From: JBAXGW01 sp037139195
GTDB taxonomy: Bacteria; Bacteroidota; Bacteroidia; Bacteroidales; JAHJDW01
Length of the DNA stretch: 55,828 nt
Direction: 5' to 3'
Assembly (NCBI GenBank): GCA_037139195.1
Contig: JBAXGW010000026.1
Location: 1-55,828 of the forward strand
The number at the start of each line of letters is the position of its first letter. Position 1 is the stretch's first letter. The notes under the pieces were generated by a model that was given only the letters and a program-made list of their open reading frames with translations, searched no databases and was not told the origin of the DNA. The position numbers and the translations under genes are program-made. Positions 36,198 through 45,215 of this stretch are shown in pieces.

Positions 36198-36848
36198 TTA
36201 ATTTAGCAAATCTAAAATAGCTTTAACAACATTATCAGCACCTTCGGCAATTTGAACAATATTTGATTCAAGCATATAGCATGGACTTGAAACAATTTTA
36301 TTTTTTTTGTCAACGATAATACCTGTTTGATTTGTGTTGATATGATGTGCTCCCATTTTTTCAATTTCATTTGCTGTGCCTATATCATGACCGATAGTAA
36401 CGTCGATATTTCCTAAAACTTTTGCAATTAAAGCAGGCGATACACAAAGAGCTCCAATAGGTTTATTAGCAGAATACATAGATTTAATAGTTGTTTCAAT
36501 TAATTGATCGACAGTACAATTAGCACTATCGAAGGCAAAAGTACATAGACTCTTTGCTACACCAAAACCACCAGGAAAAATGATTGCATCAAAGTTTTCT
36601 TGATCAAAATCCGAAAGCGAACTGATATTTCCTCTAGCTATTCTGGCAGATTCTACCAATACATTTCTTGTTTCATCCATTACTTCGCCATTTAAATGAT
36701 TGATAACATGGTATTGTTCAATATTTGGAGCAAATATCTTATATTCAGCACCATGCTTAGCAATAGCTAATAAAGTAAATACTGCTTCATGAATTTCGGC
36801 ACCATCGAAAACTCCTGAGCCAGAAAGTATAACTGCAAATCTTTTCAT
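36198..36848 (-). CDS. elbB: Glyoxalase/isoprenoid-associated protein ElbB
   Basis: A 216-residue DJ-1/PfpI-superfamily protein. The N-terminus FAVILSGSGVFDGAEIHEAV is the ElbB signature. The nucleophile elbow is in IGALCVSPAL, IIFPGGFGVAKSLC is conserved, and the C-terminus reads SPCYML. E. coli ElbB has low glyoxalase activity and was first linked to isoprenoid output in screens. Its placement next to dxs and dxr makes that link notable, though the biochemical role remains unclear. Confidence 0.9.
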   Translation of the reverse strand: MKRFAVILSGSGVFDGAEIHEAVFTLLAIAKHGAEYKIFAPNIEQYHVINHLNGEVMDETRNVLVESARIARGNISSLSDFDQENFDAIIFPGGFGVAKSLCTFAFDSANCTVDQLIETTIKSMYSANKPIGALCVSPALIAKVLGNIDVTIGHDIGTANEIEKMGAHHINTNQTGIIVDKKNKIVSSPCYMLESNIVQIAEGADNVVKAILDLLN

Positions 36849-36947
36849 ATTCTTATTTTTCTGCTAATTTAACAAAAAACTTTCATTCTTTTAAAATCCA
36901 ATAATTCTAATTTGTACAATAACTATTTTTTGGATTTGGTATTTTTA

Positions 36948-36955
36948 TATCTTTG
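36948..36955 (+). promoter_or_regulatory. -7 box of the YfcC-type carrier gene
   Basis: TATCTTTG, an exact TAnnTTTG match, 25 bp before the ATG. A TTTTTTGG tract sits about 16 bp upstream. Confidence 0.4.
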
Positions 36956-36979
36956 CTCATAATATAAAATAGAAATAGT

Positions 36980-38581
36980 ATGGCAAAAACACGTCAATTT
37001 CCACACACGTATGTAATTATTTTCTTTATTATTATTTTAGCAGCAGTTGCTACATGGTTTGTTCCTGCTGGTGAATTTTCGCGACAAGCTGCCGAAGCCG
37101 GTGTTTCTACAAGAAACTTGATAATTCCAGGTTCATATCACCAAGTAGATCAGAGTCCACAGACTTGGCAAATTTTTTCTTCCTTCTACAAAGGTTTCGT
37201 GAGGTCGCCAAAAATTATTGTTTTTATTCTAATTTTAGGCGGTGCATTTTGGATTTTAAATGAAAGTAAAGCTATTGATGCAGGAATAGCTTCATTTTTA
37301 AAGTTATCAAAGAAATTCGAAAAATTTAAAATGGTTCGACTTTTAGGAGTTAACAATATTATTATTACGCTTGTAATGCTTATGTTTAGCTTTTTCGGGG
37401 CTGTTTTTGGAATGAGCGAAGAAACAATTGCATTTGTAATCATATTTGTTCCGCTAGCTATTTCAATGGGTTACGATTCAATTGTAGGTGTTTGCATGTG
37501 CTTTATAGCTGCAGGCATCGGTTTTGCTGGCTGTTTACTTAATCCTTTTACATTAGGAATTGCTCAAGAAATTGCCGGCATTCCTTTGTTTTCGGGTATT
37601 GAATATCGTTTCATTATTTGGGTTGTTGTAAATATTGTTGGAATTGGATATGTGCTTATTTATGCAAATAAAATTCGCAAAAACCCAAGTTTATCGCCAG
37701 TTTACGAACAAGATAATTATTGGAGAAAACATGCTGCTGAAGCTTCGGGCGATTATATTCAAAAATCTCCCAAAGCTGCTTGGTTTATATATTTCGGAAT
37801 TTTATTAACACTAGTAATTTACGCCATTAAAATTCCGATGAGCGAGCTAACTGTAGGAAAATCAATATCAAGAATTCCATTTATGGGAATAACAGCTGCT
37901 TTGTTTGCTGTTTTAGGACTTTTTACGATTAGAAAGAACATGCAATACTTCATTTTAGTATTGCTCTTATTCACAATTATCTTTCTAATGGGCGGTGTAA
38001 TGGCATTTGGTTGGTCTTTATTAGAAATAGCATCGCTTTTCCTTGTTATGGGTATTGCATCTGGAATTGCAATGGGCAAATCGGCAAATGATGTTACTCG
38101 TTTATTTATAGCTGGCACAAAAGATATTATGTCGGCAGCCCTTGTGGTTGGACTAGCAGGTGGTATTATAGTTATTTTGGAAGACGGCAAAATCATAGAC
38201 ACTTTCCTTTATTCCATTTCAAATGCAATGGCTGGTTTTGGCAAAGTAACCACCATTTCATTAATGTATGTTTTCCAATCGGCATTAAATATGATAATAA
38301 CTTCAGGAACAGCAAAAGCTGCACTGATAATGCCTATCATGTCGGATATTTCGGATATGATAAGTTTATCAAAGCAAGCAACCGTTACTGCTTTTCATAT
38401 TGGCGATGGATTCACCAATCTTATTACACCTACATCAGGTGTTTTAATTGGAGTGCTCGAAGTAGCTCGTATTCCTTTCAATAAATGGTTTAAATGGGCA
38501 TTTCCTTTTATTCTTATTATGGTTGTTTTAGGATTACTAATGCTTATTCCAACTGTTACAATGACTTTAAAAGAGTTCTAA
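36980..38581 (+). CDS. YfcC/DcuC-family carrier (C4-dicarboxylate or amino-acid antiporter type)
   Basis: A 533-residue inner-membrane carrier with about 12 to 13 hydrophobic segments. FPHTYVIIFFIIILAA and TWFVPAGEFSR at the start, and DGFTNLITPTSGVLIGVLEVARIPF near the end, are typical of the YfcC branch, which includes arginine/ornithine antiporters and basic-amino-acid or dicarboxylate carriers. No arginine deiminase genes are present, so the substrate is open. Two bp before the 5-formyl-THF cyclo-ligase gene. Confidence 0.82.
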   Translation: MAKTRQFPHTYVIIFFIIILAAVATWFVPAGEFSRQAAEAGVSTRNLIIPGSYHQVDQSPQTWQIFSSFYKGFVRSPKIIVFILILGGAFWILNESKAIDAGIASFLKLSKKFEKFKMVRLLGVNNIIITLVMLMFSFFGAVFGMSEETIAFVIIFVPLAISMGYDSIVGVCMCFIAAGIGFAGCLLNPFTLGIAQEIAGIPLFSGIEYRFIIWVVVNIVGIGYVLIYANKIRKNPSLSPVYEQDNYWRKHAAEASGDYIQKSPKAAWFIYFGILLTLVIYAIKIPMSELTVGKSISRIPFMGITAALFAVLGLFTIRKNMQYFILVLLLFTIIFLMGGVMAFGWSLLEIASLFLVMGIASGIAMGKSANDVTRLFIAGTKDIMSAALVVGLAGGIIVILEDGKIIDTFLYSISNAMAGFGKVTTISLMYVFQSALNMIITSGTAKAALIMPIMSDISDMISLSKQATVTAFHIGDGFTNLITPTSGVLIGVLEVARIPFNKWFKWAFPFILIMVVLGLLMLIPTVTMTLKEF

Positions 38582-38582
38582 C

Positions 38583-39113
38583 ATGGACAAGAAAGAACTT
38601 CGAAAACAAATCAAACTGCTGAAACATGATTATTCTGATTTACAAAAAAAACAGAAATCGGATTTGATTTTTAGCAAAGTTGAATTACATGACGTTTTCA
38701 AGAGCTCGAAATGCATTTTAATTTATTGGGCGCTGCCTGATGAAGTTCAAACGCAGCAATTTATTCAAAAGTGGGCTGATAAAAAGCAGTTTATATTACC
38801 TGTTGTAAATGGCGAAATTTTAGACTTCAAGGAATATAGTGGAGTTGAAAATCTAAATGCAGGAGAATCTTATGGAATATTAGAACCCAAAGGCAATATT
38901 TTTGAAAACATTGACAATATTGACTTAGTAATTGTTCCTGGAATTGCGTTTGATAGACATGGCAACCGCTTAGGAAGGGGAAAAGGCTTTTACGATAAAT
39001 TTCTGAACAATACAAAGACTTACAAACTAGGCATTTGTTTCGACTTTCAATTTTTTGATGAAGTTCCTTATGAAAAGCATGATATCAGAATGAATGAAGT
39101 TATATATGGATAA
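38583..39113 (+). CDS. 5-formyltetrahydrofolate cyclo-ligase
   Basis: A 176-residue enzyme that converts 5-formyl-THF to 5,10-methenyl-THF with ATP. Conserved motifs: the N-terminal KKELRKQIK, the middle LIYWALPDEVQT, and the C-terminal ATP site in PGIAFDRHGNRLGRGKGFYDKFL. One base separates it from the stop of the carrier gene, and it overlaps the next gene's start by 8 bp, so it is part of a run of four plus-strand genes. Confidence 0.92.
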   Translation: MDKKELRKQIKLLKHDYSDLQKKQKSDLIFSKVELHDVFKSSKCILIYWALPDEVQTQQFIQKWADKKQFILPVVNGEILDFKEYSGVENLNAGESYGILEPKGNIFENIDNIDLVIVPGIAFDRHGNRLGRGKGFYDKFLNNTKTYKLGICFDFQFFDEVPYEKHDIRMNEVIYG

Positions 39114-41055
39114 ACAAATAGCCCTAATTAACAAAAAAACAGCAATCGTTTCTAGGTTTATTGTTATAGTTCTGCTTGTATTTGCATTTCAAACTGCTTC
39201 TTTTTCTCAAAAATATTCTGAAGTTCAAATACAAATAAATTCTTCAAAAGATAAAATACCACATACAATTGGAAAAGACACTTGTGTTATCATTACGACA
39301 AGCCAAATACGAAACGAGTCTATCGTAATCAATGGAGGGACACTCATAATAAATAAAGCTTTTCGTTTAAAAAATATATTATTAAATGAAGGCAGATTAT
39401 TTAATAATAGCTTATTAGTTACCAAAAATTTACGTTTTAACAATGCTACACTACAAAACGAAAAACAAATAATTGCTGATTCAGTGACCCTTGAAGGAAA
39501 AACCAAATTTTTTTATAATAATGGACACCTTCGCTGTTCTAATCTTCTTTTGCACGAGAATTCTGTTTTTGAAAATATTGGTATTTTAGTTTCCCAATTT
39601 ATTATAATAGAAGATGGCTCTGTGATTAGAAATTCTCCAAATGCCTTTATTTCTTCTAGCTCTAATATTTTCCCCGATTATCGAAAAGTAATAACTTGTT
39701 ACTATAGCATTTTAAGTCTAAAAATATCAGAGTATATAAAAACTAGCGATTGGATTCTTGTTTTAATCTATTTATTTTCAATAATTTGTATTAGCTGGTT
39801 TTTAAATAAAAACGCTCGATTTAAATATTTAATTCTTGCTGGGCTAATTGCAAAAATTCTTTTTGGAATCATCGGAACGCTTCTTTATGGTTATTATTAC
39901 AAGGGCGGCGATTTGTTTGAATACTTCAATTCGGCAAAAGCGTTAAATAGCCTCATGCTTTCTCATCCTTTAGAAGCTATTCAAATATATTTTGGCAATA
40001 ATTCGCCTACAAATATTCGTTTACTCGAAGAAACATCTAATTATTCAATATATAGTCTTTATTTCAAGTCTTTAAATTCATTTACAACCATAAGAATTTA
40101 CTCTATTGTACAACTTTTTGCATCAAATAGCTTATTAGCAAGTGTTGTTTTGATAAATGCATTTGCTTATATAGGAATTTGGCAATTCTTCAAAACTATT
40201 TCTAAACTATACCCTGGCAATAGAACGGCTTTTGCAATGGCAATTTTGTTTCTCCCATCTGTATTGTTTTGGAGCTCACAATTATTAAAAGATACCATTG
40301 TTTTTTCTTGTCTACTTTGTTTGATGGCTGGATTAATTCAGGTATCTATTCTAAAGAAAAAAAAATATTCTAACTTACTTTGGCTAATAATTAATTTTTT
40401 AATTATCAGTATGATAAAGCCTTATGTTTTAATTGCACTGATTCCATTTATCTTAATAATTGTATATTATCATAAAATTATTAATGCTTCTACCATTAAA
40501 TCTAAGCTTAAAATAATTTTGCTTTGCTTGTTATTTGGAGGAATTATGGATTGGGCATACATGGCTACTACCGAAAAAATAGCCAATTCGGCTTATGGCT
40601 CTGTTGAAAAGGTTATGGATAAAGCAAAAGTAACACGTGAAGACCATTTACGTTCCGATTTATATGGCAAAAATGCTTACAACCTAGGAAAAATAAATAA
40701 AAGCATAGACCAAATTTTAATTGCTCCTGCAGCAATATTTACCGGCTTATTTCGCCCTATGCCATGGGATATTGGAAATATTTTAATGATACTTCCGGCT
40801 ATTATAAATAGTTTAATCTTGCTATTTGCAATTTTAGCTTTGTTTAAAACGTATAATCAGCCACTTCTTAATGATCCATTTTCAATAGCATTAATTGGAT
40901 ATATTTTGCTATATTCTTATGGAATAGGTATTTCTAGCTCAAACTTTGGTGCTTTATCAAGGTTTCAAATAATGATAGTGCCATTTTTACTTGTTTGGCT
41001 TATTGTTCGACTGAATTTAAGAAAAATTGTATCTTTGAAAAAAAATAACACATGA
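39106..41055 (+). CDS. Membrane protein with exported beta-repeat head and GT-C-like polytopic body
   Basis: About 649 residues from the ATG at 39106, which overlaps the upstream stop; an ATG 12 bp earlier is possible. A signal-like segment (VIVLLVFAFQTASFS) leads into about 190 residues of short beta repeats (ITTSQIRNESIVINGGTLIINKAF...), like a small pectin-lyase-type helix. From about 215 onwards there are ten or so membrane segments with a soluble loop bearing YYKGGDLFEYF and later RSDLYGKNAYN. Loop-acid plus polytopic architecture resembles GT-C glycosyltransferases or polymerases, but no family is certain. Co-transcribed with an outer-membrane barrel. Confidence 0.55.
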   Translation: MDKQIALINKKTAIVSRFIVIVLLVFAFQTASFSQKYSEVQIQINSSKDKIPHTIGKDTCVIITTSQIRNESIVINGGTLIINKAFRLKNILLNEGRLFNNSLLVTKNLRFNNATLQNEKQIIADSVTLEGKTKFFYNNGHLRCSNLLLHENSVFENIGILVSQFIIIEDGSVIRNSPNAFISSSSNIFPDYRKVITCYYSILSLKISEYIKTSDWILVLIYLFSIICISWFLNKNARFKYLILAGLIAKILFGIIGTLLYGYYYKGGDLFEYFNSAKALNSLMLSHPLEAIQIYFGNNSPTNIRLLEETSNYSIYSLYFKSLNSFTTIRIYSIVQLFASNSLLASVVLINAFAYIGIWQFFKTISKLYPGNRTAFAMAILFLPSVLFWSSQLLKDTIVFSCLLCLMAGLIQVSILKKKKYSNLLWLIINFLIISMIKPYVLIALIPFILIIVYYHKIINASTIKSKLKIILLCLLFGGIMDWAYMATTEKIANSAYGSVEKVMDKAKVTREDHLRSDLYGKNAYNLGKINKSIDQILIAPAAIFTGLFRPMPWDIGNILMILPAIINSLILLFAILALFKTYNQPLLNDPFSIALIGYILLYSYGIGISSSNFGALSRFQIMIVPFLLVWLIVRLNLRKIVSLKKNNT

Positions 41056-41963
41056 ATAGAATTTTCAAAATTACGTTTATCTGCATCATATATCTAGGAA
41101 ATATCCTCAACGTTAGTTCACAAAATTATGTCGATTTATTTAATGTTGGAAGCAATATTTCGCCTAATAACTCTATTAAAAATTCGAATGAAACCATTAA
41201 TATTAGCGAAACATTTTGCATGTTTAAATTGCCAATAGTACTGAAAAACAAAGATATAATAATTGCTGGAACTAGTTTTAATTTAATGAGTTTTAACAAG
41301 CAAATTACTTTGACCAACAGTACCGATTTTTACTCAACTACCTTCCAATTGGGATATACCAAACAGTGGAACGATAAATGGAATACGATGCTAATTGCAC
41401 TTCCCAAAGTCAGTAGCGATTTTGAAGAAGTTAATAATAAAGACTGGCAAATGGGAGGCATTTTACTGTTTACTTACAAAAAAAAAGAAAATTTAAAATA
41501 TAAATTTGGTGGGTATTATAACCAAGAATATTTTGGACCTATGTTTGTTCCAATAATTGGAATCGACTGGCAACCAAGCGATAAAATTAGTGTTTTTGGA
41601 AATTTGCCTATAGCGCTTACTTTTGATTATAGATTTAGCAAGCGTTTTTCAACAGGAATATATTTTAATGCCCCTACTTTCTCTTACCGCTTGGGCGAAA
41701 AATTCCACAACGAATATATTCAAAAAAGCTCTCAAGATTTATCTTTGTATTTAGACTCCTATATTTTCAAAAATATAGTGTTTTCGGCGAAAGGAGGACA
41801 CTCATTTGGACGTAGCTACCGAATTTATTCAGAAAATGACAAGCTAAGTGCTAAAATTTCGGCAGTAGCTATTGGCGACAACAGATTGCAGCTGAGCAAT
41901 GACATAAACGATGGGTATTTTTTCGAAATAAAATTATCGTATAGAGTTCCACTAAAAAAATAA
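41052..41963 (+). CDS. Outer-membrane beta-barrel protein (DUF6268-like)
   Basis: A 303-residue protein. Signal peptide up to about residue 24 (NVSSQ). The rest is a series of amphipathic strands with aromatic girdles (FQLGYTKQWNDKWNTML, YKFGGYYNQEYFGPMFVP, DYRFSKRFSTGIYFNAPTFSYRLGE), ending in KLSYRVPLKK. The pattern is that of the DUF6268 barrels of Bacteroidota. It overlaps the upstream gene by 4 bp (ATGA), indicating coupled translation and perhaps a joint envelope role. Substrate or partner unknown. Confidence 0.7.
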   Translation: MNRIFKITFICIIYLGNILNVSSQNYVDLFNVGSNISPNNSIKNSNETINISETFCMFKLPIVLKNKDIIIAGTSFNLMSFNKQITLTNSTDFYSTTFQLGYTKQWNDKWNTMLIALPKVSSDFEEVNNKDWQMGGILLFTYKKKENLKYKFGGYYNQEYFGPMFVPIIGIDWQPSDKISVFGNLPIALTFDYRFSKRFSTGIYFNAPTFSYRLGEKFHNEYIQKSSQDLSLYLDSYIFKNIVFSAKGGHSFGRSYRIYSENDKLSAKISAVAIGDNRLQLSNDINDGYFFEIKLSYRVPLKK

Positions 41964-41969
41964 TACCGT

Positions 41970-43451
41970 TTATTGCTTTTCTCCTGCTAAACTTCTTAAT
42001 TTATTGAGGGTTTCCTCTATTTGTATATTATATTCATCAATTTGCAATTGGTATTGATCCGAATCCTCTTCAATTGCTTTGTATATAAACTCATAACTGA
42101 GTATTCTTATTTTGCAATATTGCAAAATTATTTTATTCTTTTTATGAAATTGCTCGGGAAGGTTTAGTTTTTCAACTTCATTTAATAACTTCACATTCTC
42201 TCTCCAATAATATAAACCACTGTCTTTAATTTCTGAGAGCAACTTTTCTTTTGGCGAATTTCTAGGCATGCCAAAAATTTTAAGTGCCTTTTGCTCCATT
42301 AAAGCAAATTGTTCCATTTTTTTTCCATATTTTCCAATATCGTTGGGTAGTTTTTTGTAAAAAACAAAAGAAGAAACAAGAATTATTAATGTTAATATTC
42401 CAATTGTCCAAAACTTAAGCTGACTTTCTTCTGGTTTTTTTAAGCTAGGGATATAAGCATAGCCAATAATAATACCACCTACCAAACCACCAATATGCGC
42501 TGCATTATCAATTCCGCCCTTCATTCCATATAATAAATTGTAGCCCACAAAAAGACCAATACTTGCTAGTAAAGCCTTTCGGGTTGATTTCTCAATAAGA
42601 TTTGTTGAAAGCATGGCTAGAAAAACACCATACATACCAAAAATAGCACCTGAAGCACCCGCACTTACAGTTAAATCGTGCCACCATAAGCTAGCAATAC
42701 TAGCAGTAATGCCCGTTAGTAAATAGGCAGAAATAAAACGCAAGCTTCCCAAAAGTGGTTCTAATAAAATGCCAATATAAAGCAGTGCATACATATTCAT
42801 AAGTAGATGCAACACGCCAATATGCAAAAAGCAATTTGTAAGTAAACGCCACCATTCGCCTTCCAATGTAAGTGGTCGGAAGTTTGCACCCCAATTAATT
42901 AAGCTTTCAGTATCAGGAGCAAGCCAATGCACGCCCGAAAAAAGCATAACAAGCCATACTAAAATATTTAAATCAATTAAAATTGGAGTAACATAAAAAC
43001 CGGGTCTTGGAATAAAAATACTAAATGCATCAGTTATTTTTTCGTTTGTTGTTTGAGGAGCTTTGCTCAATATATCTTGTTCAAGAGGAACAATATTTTG
43101 AATTTCTTCAAACATAAGTTCTACATCTTCTGTTTTAAGGGAGTATTTCAAATCGATAAATAAATTAGTAAATTTTTCAATTACTTTTTTATTCTTTCCC
43201 CAATCAAACATTTCGTTTCCAATACATTCACTTTTTATCGATGCTCTACTTCCATCAATTTTAAAGGTTATTTTTGCATTCCATTTCCATCTTCCATTAT
43301 TGGTAAAAGCAATAAAGCCCGTTTCACTAATATAATCAATTTGCCACTGGAGTTTTTTGGCTGTTTCAATAGCAATTGTTAAGAATTGTTTCGATGTAAA
43401 TTTATCAAGATAAAACTCCTCAATGTATTTTGGTTTAAATCCAAATGCCAT
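41970..43451 (-). CDS. Rhomboid-family intramembrane serine protease with N-terminal soluble domain
   Basis: A 493-residue protein. Residues 1-145 form a soluble domain with beta strands (WQIDYISETGFIAFT, KWNAKITFKI). The rhomboid core spans about 155-345, with WWRLLTNCFLHIGVLHLLMNM, the catalytic serine S267 in GASGAIFG, and histidine H319 in AAHIGG; the dyad is intact. The C-terminal 120 residues form a charged helical tail. It should cleave transmembrane substrates in the inner membrane. Convergent with the barrel gene, 6 bp apart. Confidence 0.9.
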   Translation of the reverse strand: MAFGFKPKYIEEFYLDKFTSKQFLTIAIETAKKLQWQIDYISETGFIAFTNNGRWKWNAKITFKIDGSRASIKSECIGNEMFDWGKNKKVIEKFTNLFIDLKYSLKTEDVELMFEEIQNIVPLEQDILSKAPQTTNEKITDAFSIFIPRPGFYVTPILIDLNILVWLVMLFSGVHWLAPDTESLINWGANFRPLTLEGEWWRLLTNCFLHIGVLHLLMNMYALLYIGILLEPLLGSLRFISAYLLTGITASIASLWWHDLTVSAGASGAIFGMYGVFLAMLSTNLIEKSTRKALLASIGLFVGYNLLYGMKGGIDNAAHIGGLVGGIIIGYAYIPSLKKPEESQLKFWTIGILTLIILVSSFVFYKKLPNDIGKYGKKMEQFALMEQKALKIFGMPRNSPKEKLLSEIKDSGLYYWRENVKLLNEVEKLNLPEQFHKKNKIILQYCKIRILSYEFIYKAIEEDSDQYQLQIDEYNIQIEETLNKLRSLAGEKQ

Positions 43452-43605
43452 ATTTTTTTGTTTTTATTGTTTTATTGTGTTAACGTGATCGCATTTGCTG
43501 TTCGGTGGCGGTTTTAACCGATAAACTTTATATAAAGAACTAAACTTTGCCTTGCTTCTTTACTGTCCAACGAGCCACAAATCCGCTGCTGACAGCAAGT
43601 GTGTG

Positions 43606-43617
43606 TATAGGGCATTT
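43606..43617. repeat. Left end of inverted-repeat unit 2
   Basis: TATAGGGCATTT, exactly complementary to 44967-44978. ACAGCAAG lies a few bases outside on both sides, extending the match imperfectly to about 26 bp. It abuts the stop codon of the gene at 43618. The 150 bp to its left are rich in short complementary segments (TTGCTGT/ACAGCAA, GCGGTTT/AAATCCGC). Confidence 0.7.
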
Positions 43618-44583
43618 TTATTCTGTTCGTAATACTGGGCATTCGTCTAAGTCAATTCCTTTTATGTTTTTGTTATCACAGCTATAATTTAGTTTTGCTC
43701 TTTGCTTTCCATTCTTGTCCTTACCAATTCCAATCCTAGCAGAGAAATAACTGTTATTTAATTTATCCCAATACTCATAACTTCCATAGTCACCCATTTC
43801 GGTATCAATGTCACCCTCAGGTGCTAAGAAAAACCCTGAACCCAAAATTGCTTGTCCTGATTTGCTGCAAATTACAGCATTAGTTTTGTCTAAGAGTTGA
43901 AAGTTGTAATTTATGTTTGTAAAGTTGGTTCTTGTTACTGTCATTGAAAACTTGTTATTGTCTTTAGAAGCCGTAAATGTTGTTTTCGTATTTAATTTTA
44001 AGTCTTCAGGAAAATAAGTAGTGTCTGTGCCAGTTATTATATAGTTATCAATAAGTTTTATTTGCTCTTTAAAGTCAGCAAGTCCGTTAATGAAAGACTG
44101 GTCGTATAGCGATTTGTCTTGGATATAAATGACCTGAAGTTGTTTTTCAGCGGAATCAGTTTGTAAAATGTTAACCGAGTTTTGGTTCTCATTTATGGCA
44201 TATTCATTCCATTTATTTGCATTTTCAAACATAAAGTTAAGACCAAAATAAACAACGGCGCAAATTATTGATTGAAATATAAGAATATAAACTCTTTTGT
44301 TTTTATCTTTAAACATTTTACAAACCAAGAATATACTAGCAATATCAACAAATAAGATAAAGCTTGAAATCATAAAAAAACTAATTATTGCCCAAATTCC
44401 AAACTCAGCATTGTCGTGAAAAAAACTAACACTGCTACCTAGTGAGTTTAGAATAATGTATAAGAAGTATATTACAATTATTGCTTTAAGCAAGGTGATT
44501 TGAAATATTGAATTGCTGTCTTTCATTTTTCTTAAAAAATAATTTCTATCTTTTTTTAGTAAATATAATTCAAATTCAATCAT
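43618..44583 (-). CDS. Membrane protein with C-terminal soluble domain, unknown
   Basis: About 321 residues from the ATG at 44583, which overlaps the upstream gene's stop by 8 bp; two other in-frame ATGs are possible (44646, 44526). Three membrane segments (about 30-48, 62-92, 100-120) are followed by about 200 residues of soluble domain with beta strands (FTASKDNNKFSMTVTRTNF, YSCDNKNIKGIDLDECP). Not recognised. It lies within inverted-repeat unit 2, so it may be an acquired accessory gene working with its small upstream partner. Confidence 0.5.
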   Translation of the reverse strand: MIEFELYLLKKDRNYFLRKMKDSNSIFQITLLKAIIVIYFLYIILNSLGSSVSFFHDNAEFGIWAIISFFMISSFILFVDIASIFLVCKMFKDKNKRVYILIFQSIICAVVYFGLNFMFENANKWNEYAINENQNSVNILQTDSAEKQLQVIYIQDKSLYDQSFINGLADFKEQIKLIDNYIITGTDTTYFPEDLKLNTKTTFTASKDNNKFSMTVTRTNFTNINYNFQLLDKTNAVICSKSGQAILGSGFFLAPEGDIDTEMGDYGSYEYWDKLNNSYFSARIGIGKDKNGKQRAKLNYSCDNKNIKGIDLDECPVLRTE

Positions 44584-44887
44584 TCCGTTTGGGTATTTCA
44601 GGCTTGTTAATCGTCCATCTGTCTTTAGATGTTTTTCTTGTCGCAAAATACCCTAATGGCAAATTTGCAATTTCAAGAACGGTCCTGTCAATGTTGATTA
44701 TCTCTTCTAAACTTAAAATCATTGCTACGTCCTCATAGTTGTCAAAGTCGTCGGAGCTAAAAAATTGCCAAGCTCCATCGTCGGCGTCATGAGTCACATA
44801 AGTAATCTCTTTTTTGTCTTTTACTACAAATTTTGTCGTGATAACTGCTGTGTTTAATGTGTCCTCGAATTCTTTCAATTTGTCCAA
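44576..44887 (-). CDS. Small soluble conserved hypothetical protein
   Basis: A 103-residue protein. TTKFVVKDKKEITYVTHDADDGAWQFFSSDD, followed by VAMILSLEEIINIDRTVLEIANLP, resembles a group of small hypotheticals sometimes annotated near DUF2185/immunity-type proteins, but I cannot confirm this. Acidic, no signal peptide and no membrane segment. Translationally coupled to the membrane protein downstream. Lies inside inverted-repeat unit 2, with dispersed-repeat copy C outside the right end. Confidence 0.5.
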   Translation of the reverse strand: MDKLKEFEDTLNTAVITTKFVVKDKKEITYVTHDADDGAWQFFSSDDFDNYEDVAMILSLEEIINIDRTVLEIANLPLGYFATRKTSKDRWTINKPEIPKRND

Positions 44888-44966
44888 CGTTTTATTTTAA
44901 CTTTCTTTAAATAAGCAAAATACTAAAGTCATGCCAAGTACAAATGTCTTAATGTTGCGTGCGTTT

Positions 44967-44978
44967 AAATGCCCTATA
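44967..44978. repeat. Right end of inverted-repeat unit 2
   Basis: AAATGCCCTATA, the inverted partner of 43606-43617. The immediate flanks contain GCGTGC and GCACGC, which can pair to make a hairpin around the end. Confidence 0.7.
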
Positions 44979-45019
44979 ACTTGTGGCTTGCTGTAGCACG
45001 CCTCCCAATCTATTAATTA

Positions 45020-45210
45020 TCACTAATTTAATAGTTAACAGTCGCCTCTTATAATCGGCTAATCATCACCACAAACCTAATTAATAATTTTAAAATTACC
45101 TAAAGAATTTTAGCTAAATTAAGAAAAATTATAAATTCTTTATTGTTTTAGTTGATATTTAAATGAAGAATGGAAGTTTAGAATAGTAACATCTGCGATA
45201 ACTAAAAAGC
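45020..45210. repeat. Dispersed repeat, copy C
   Basis: The core 45069-45158 matches copy B at 88 of 90 positions. The upstream part (CTTATAATCGGCTAATCATC) and tail (AGAATAGTA, TAACTAAAAAGC) match copy A. It lies outside the right end of inverted-repeat unit 2. Confidence 0.85.
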
Positions 45211-45215
45211 GCTTC

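Noticed and set aside
43452..45030. Integron-type attC array
   Set aside because: The repeat ends resemble attC cores (GTTATRGG), but the copies flanking each gene are inverted, not direct, and no integrase is present. Left as an open test rather than a call.
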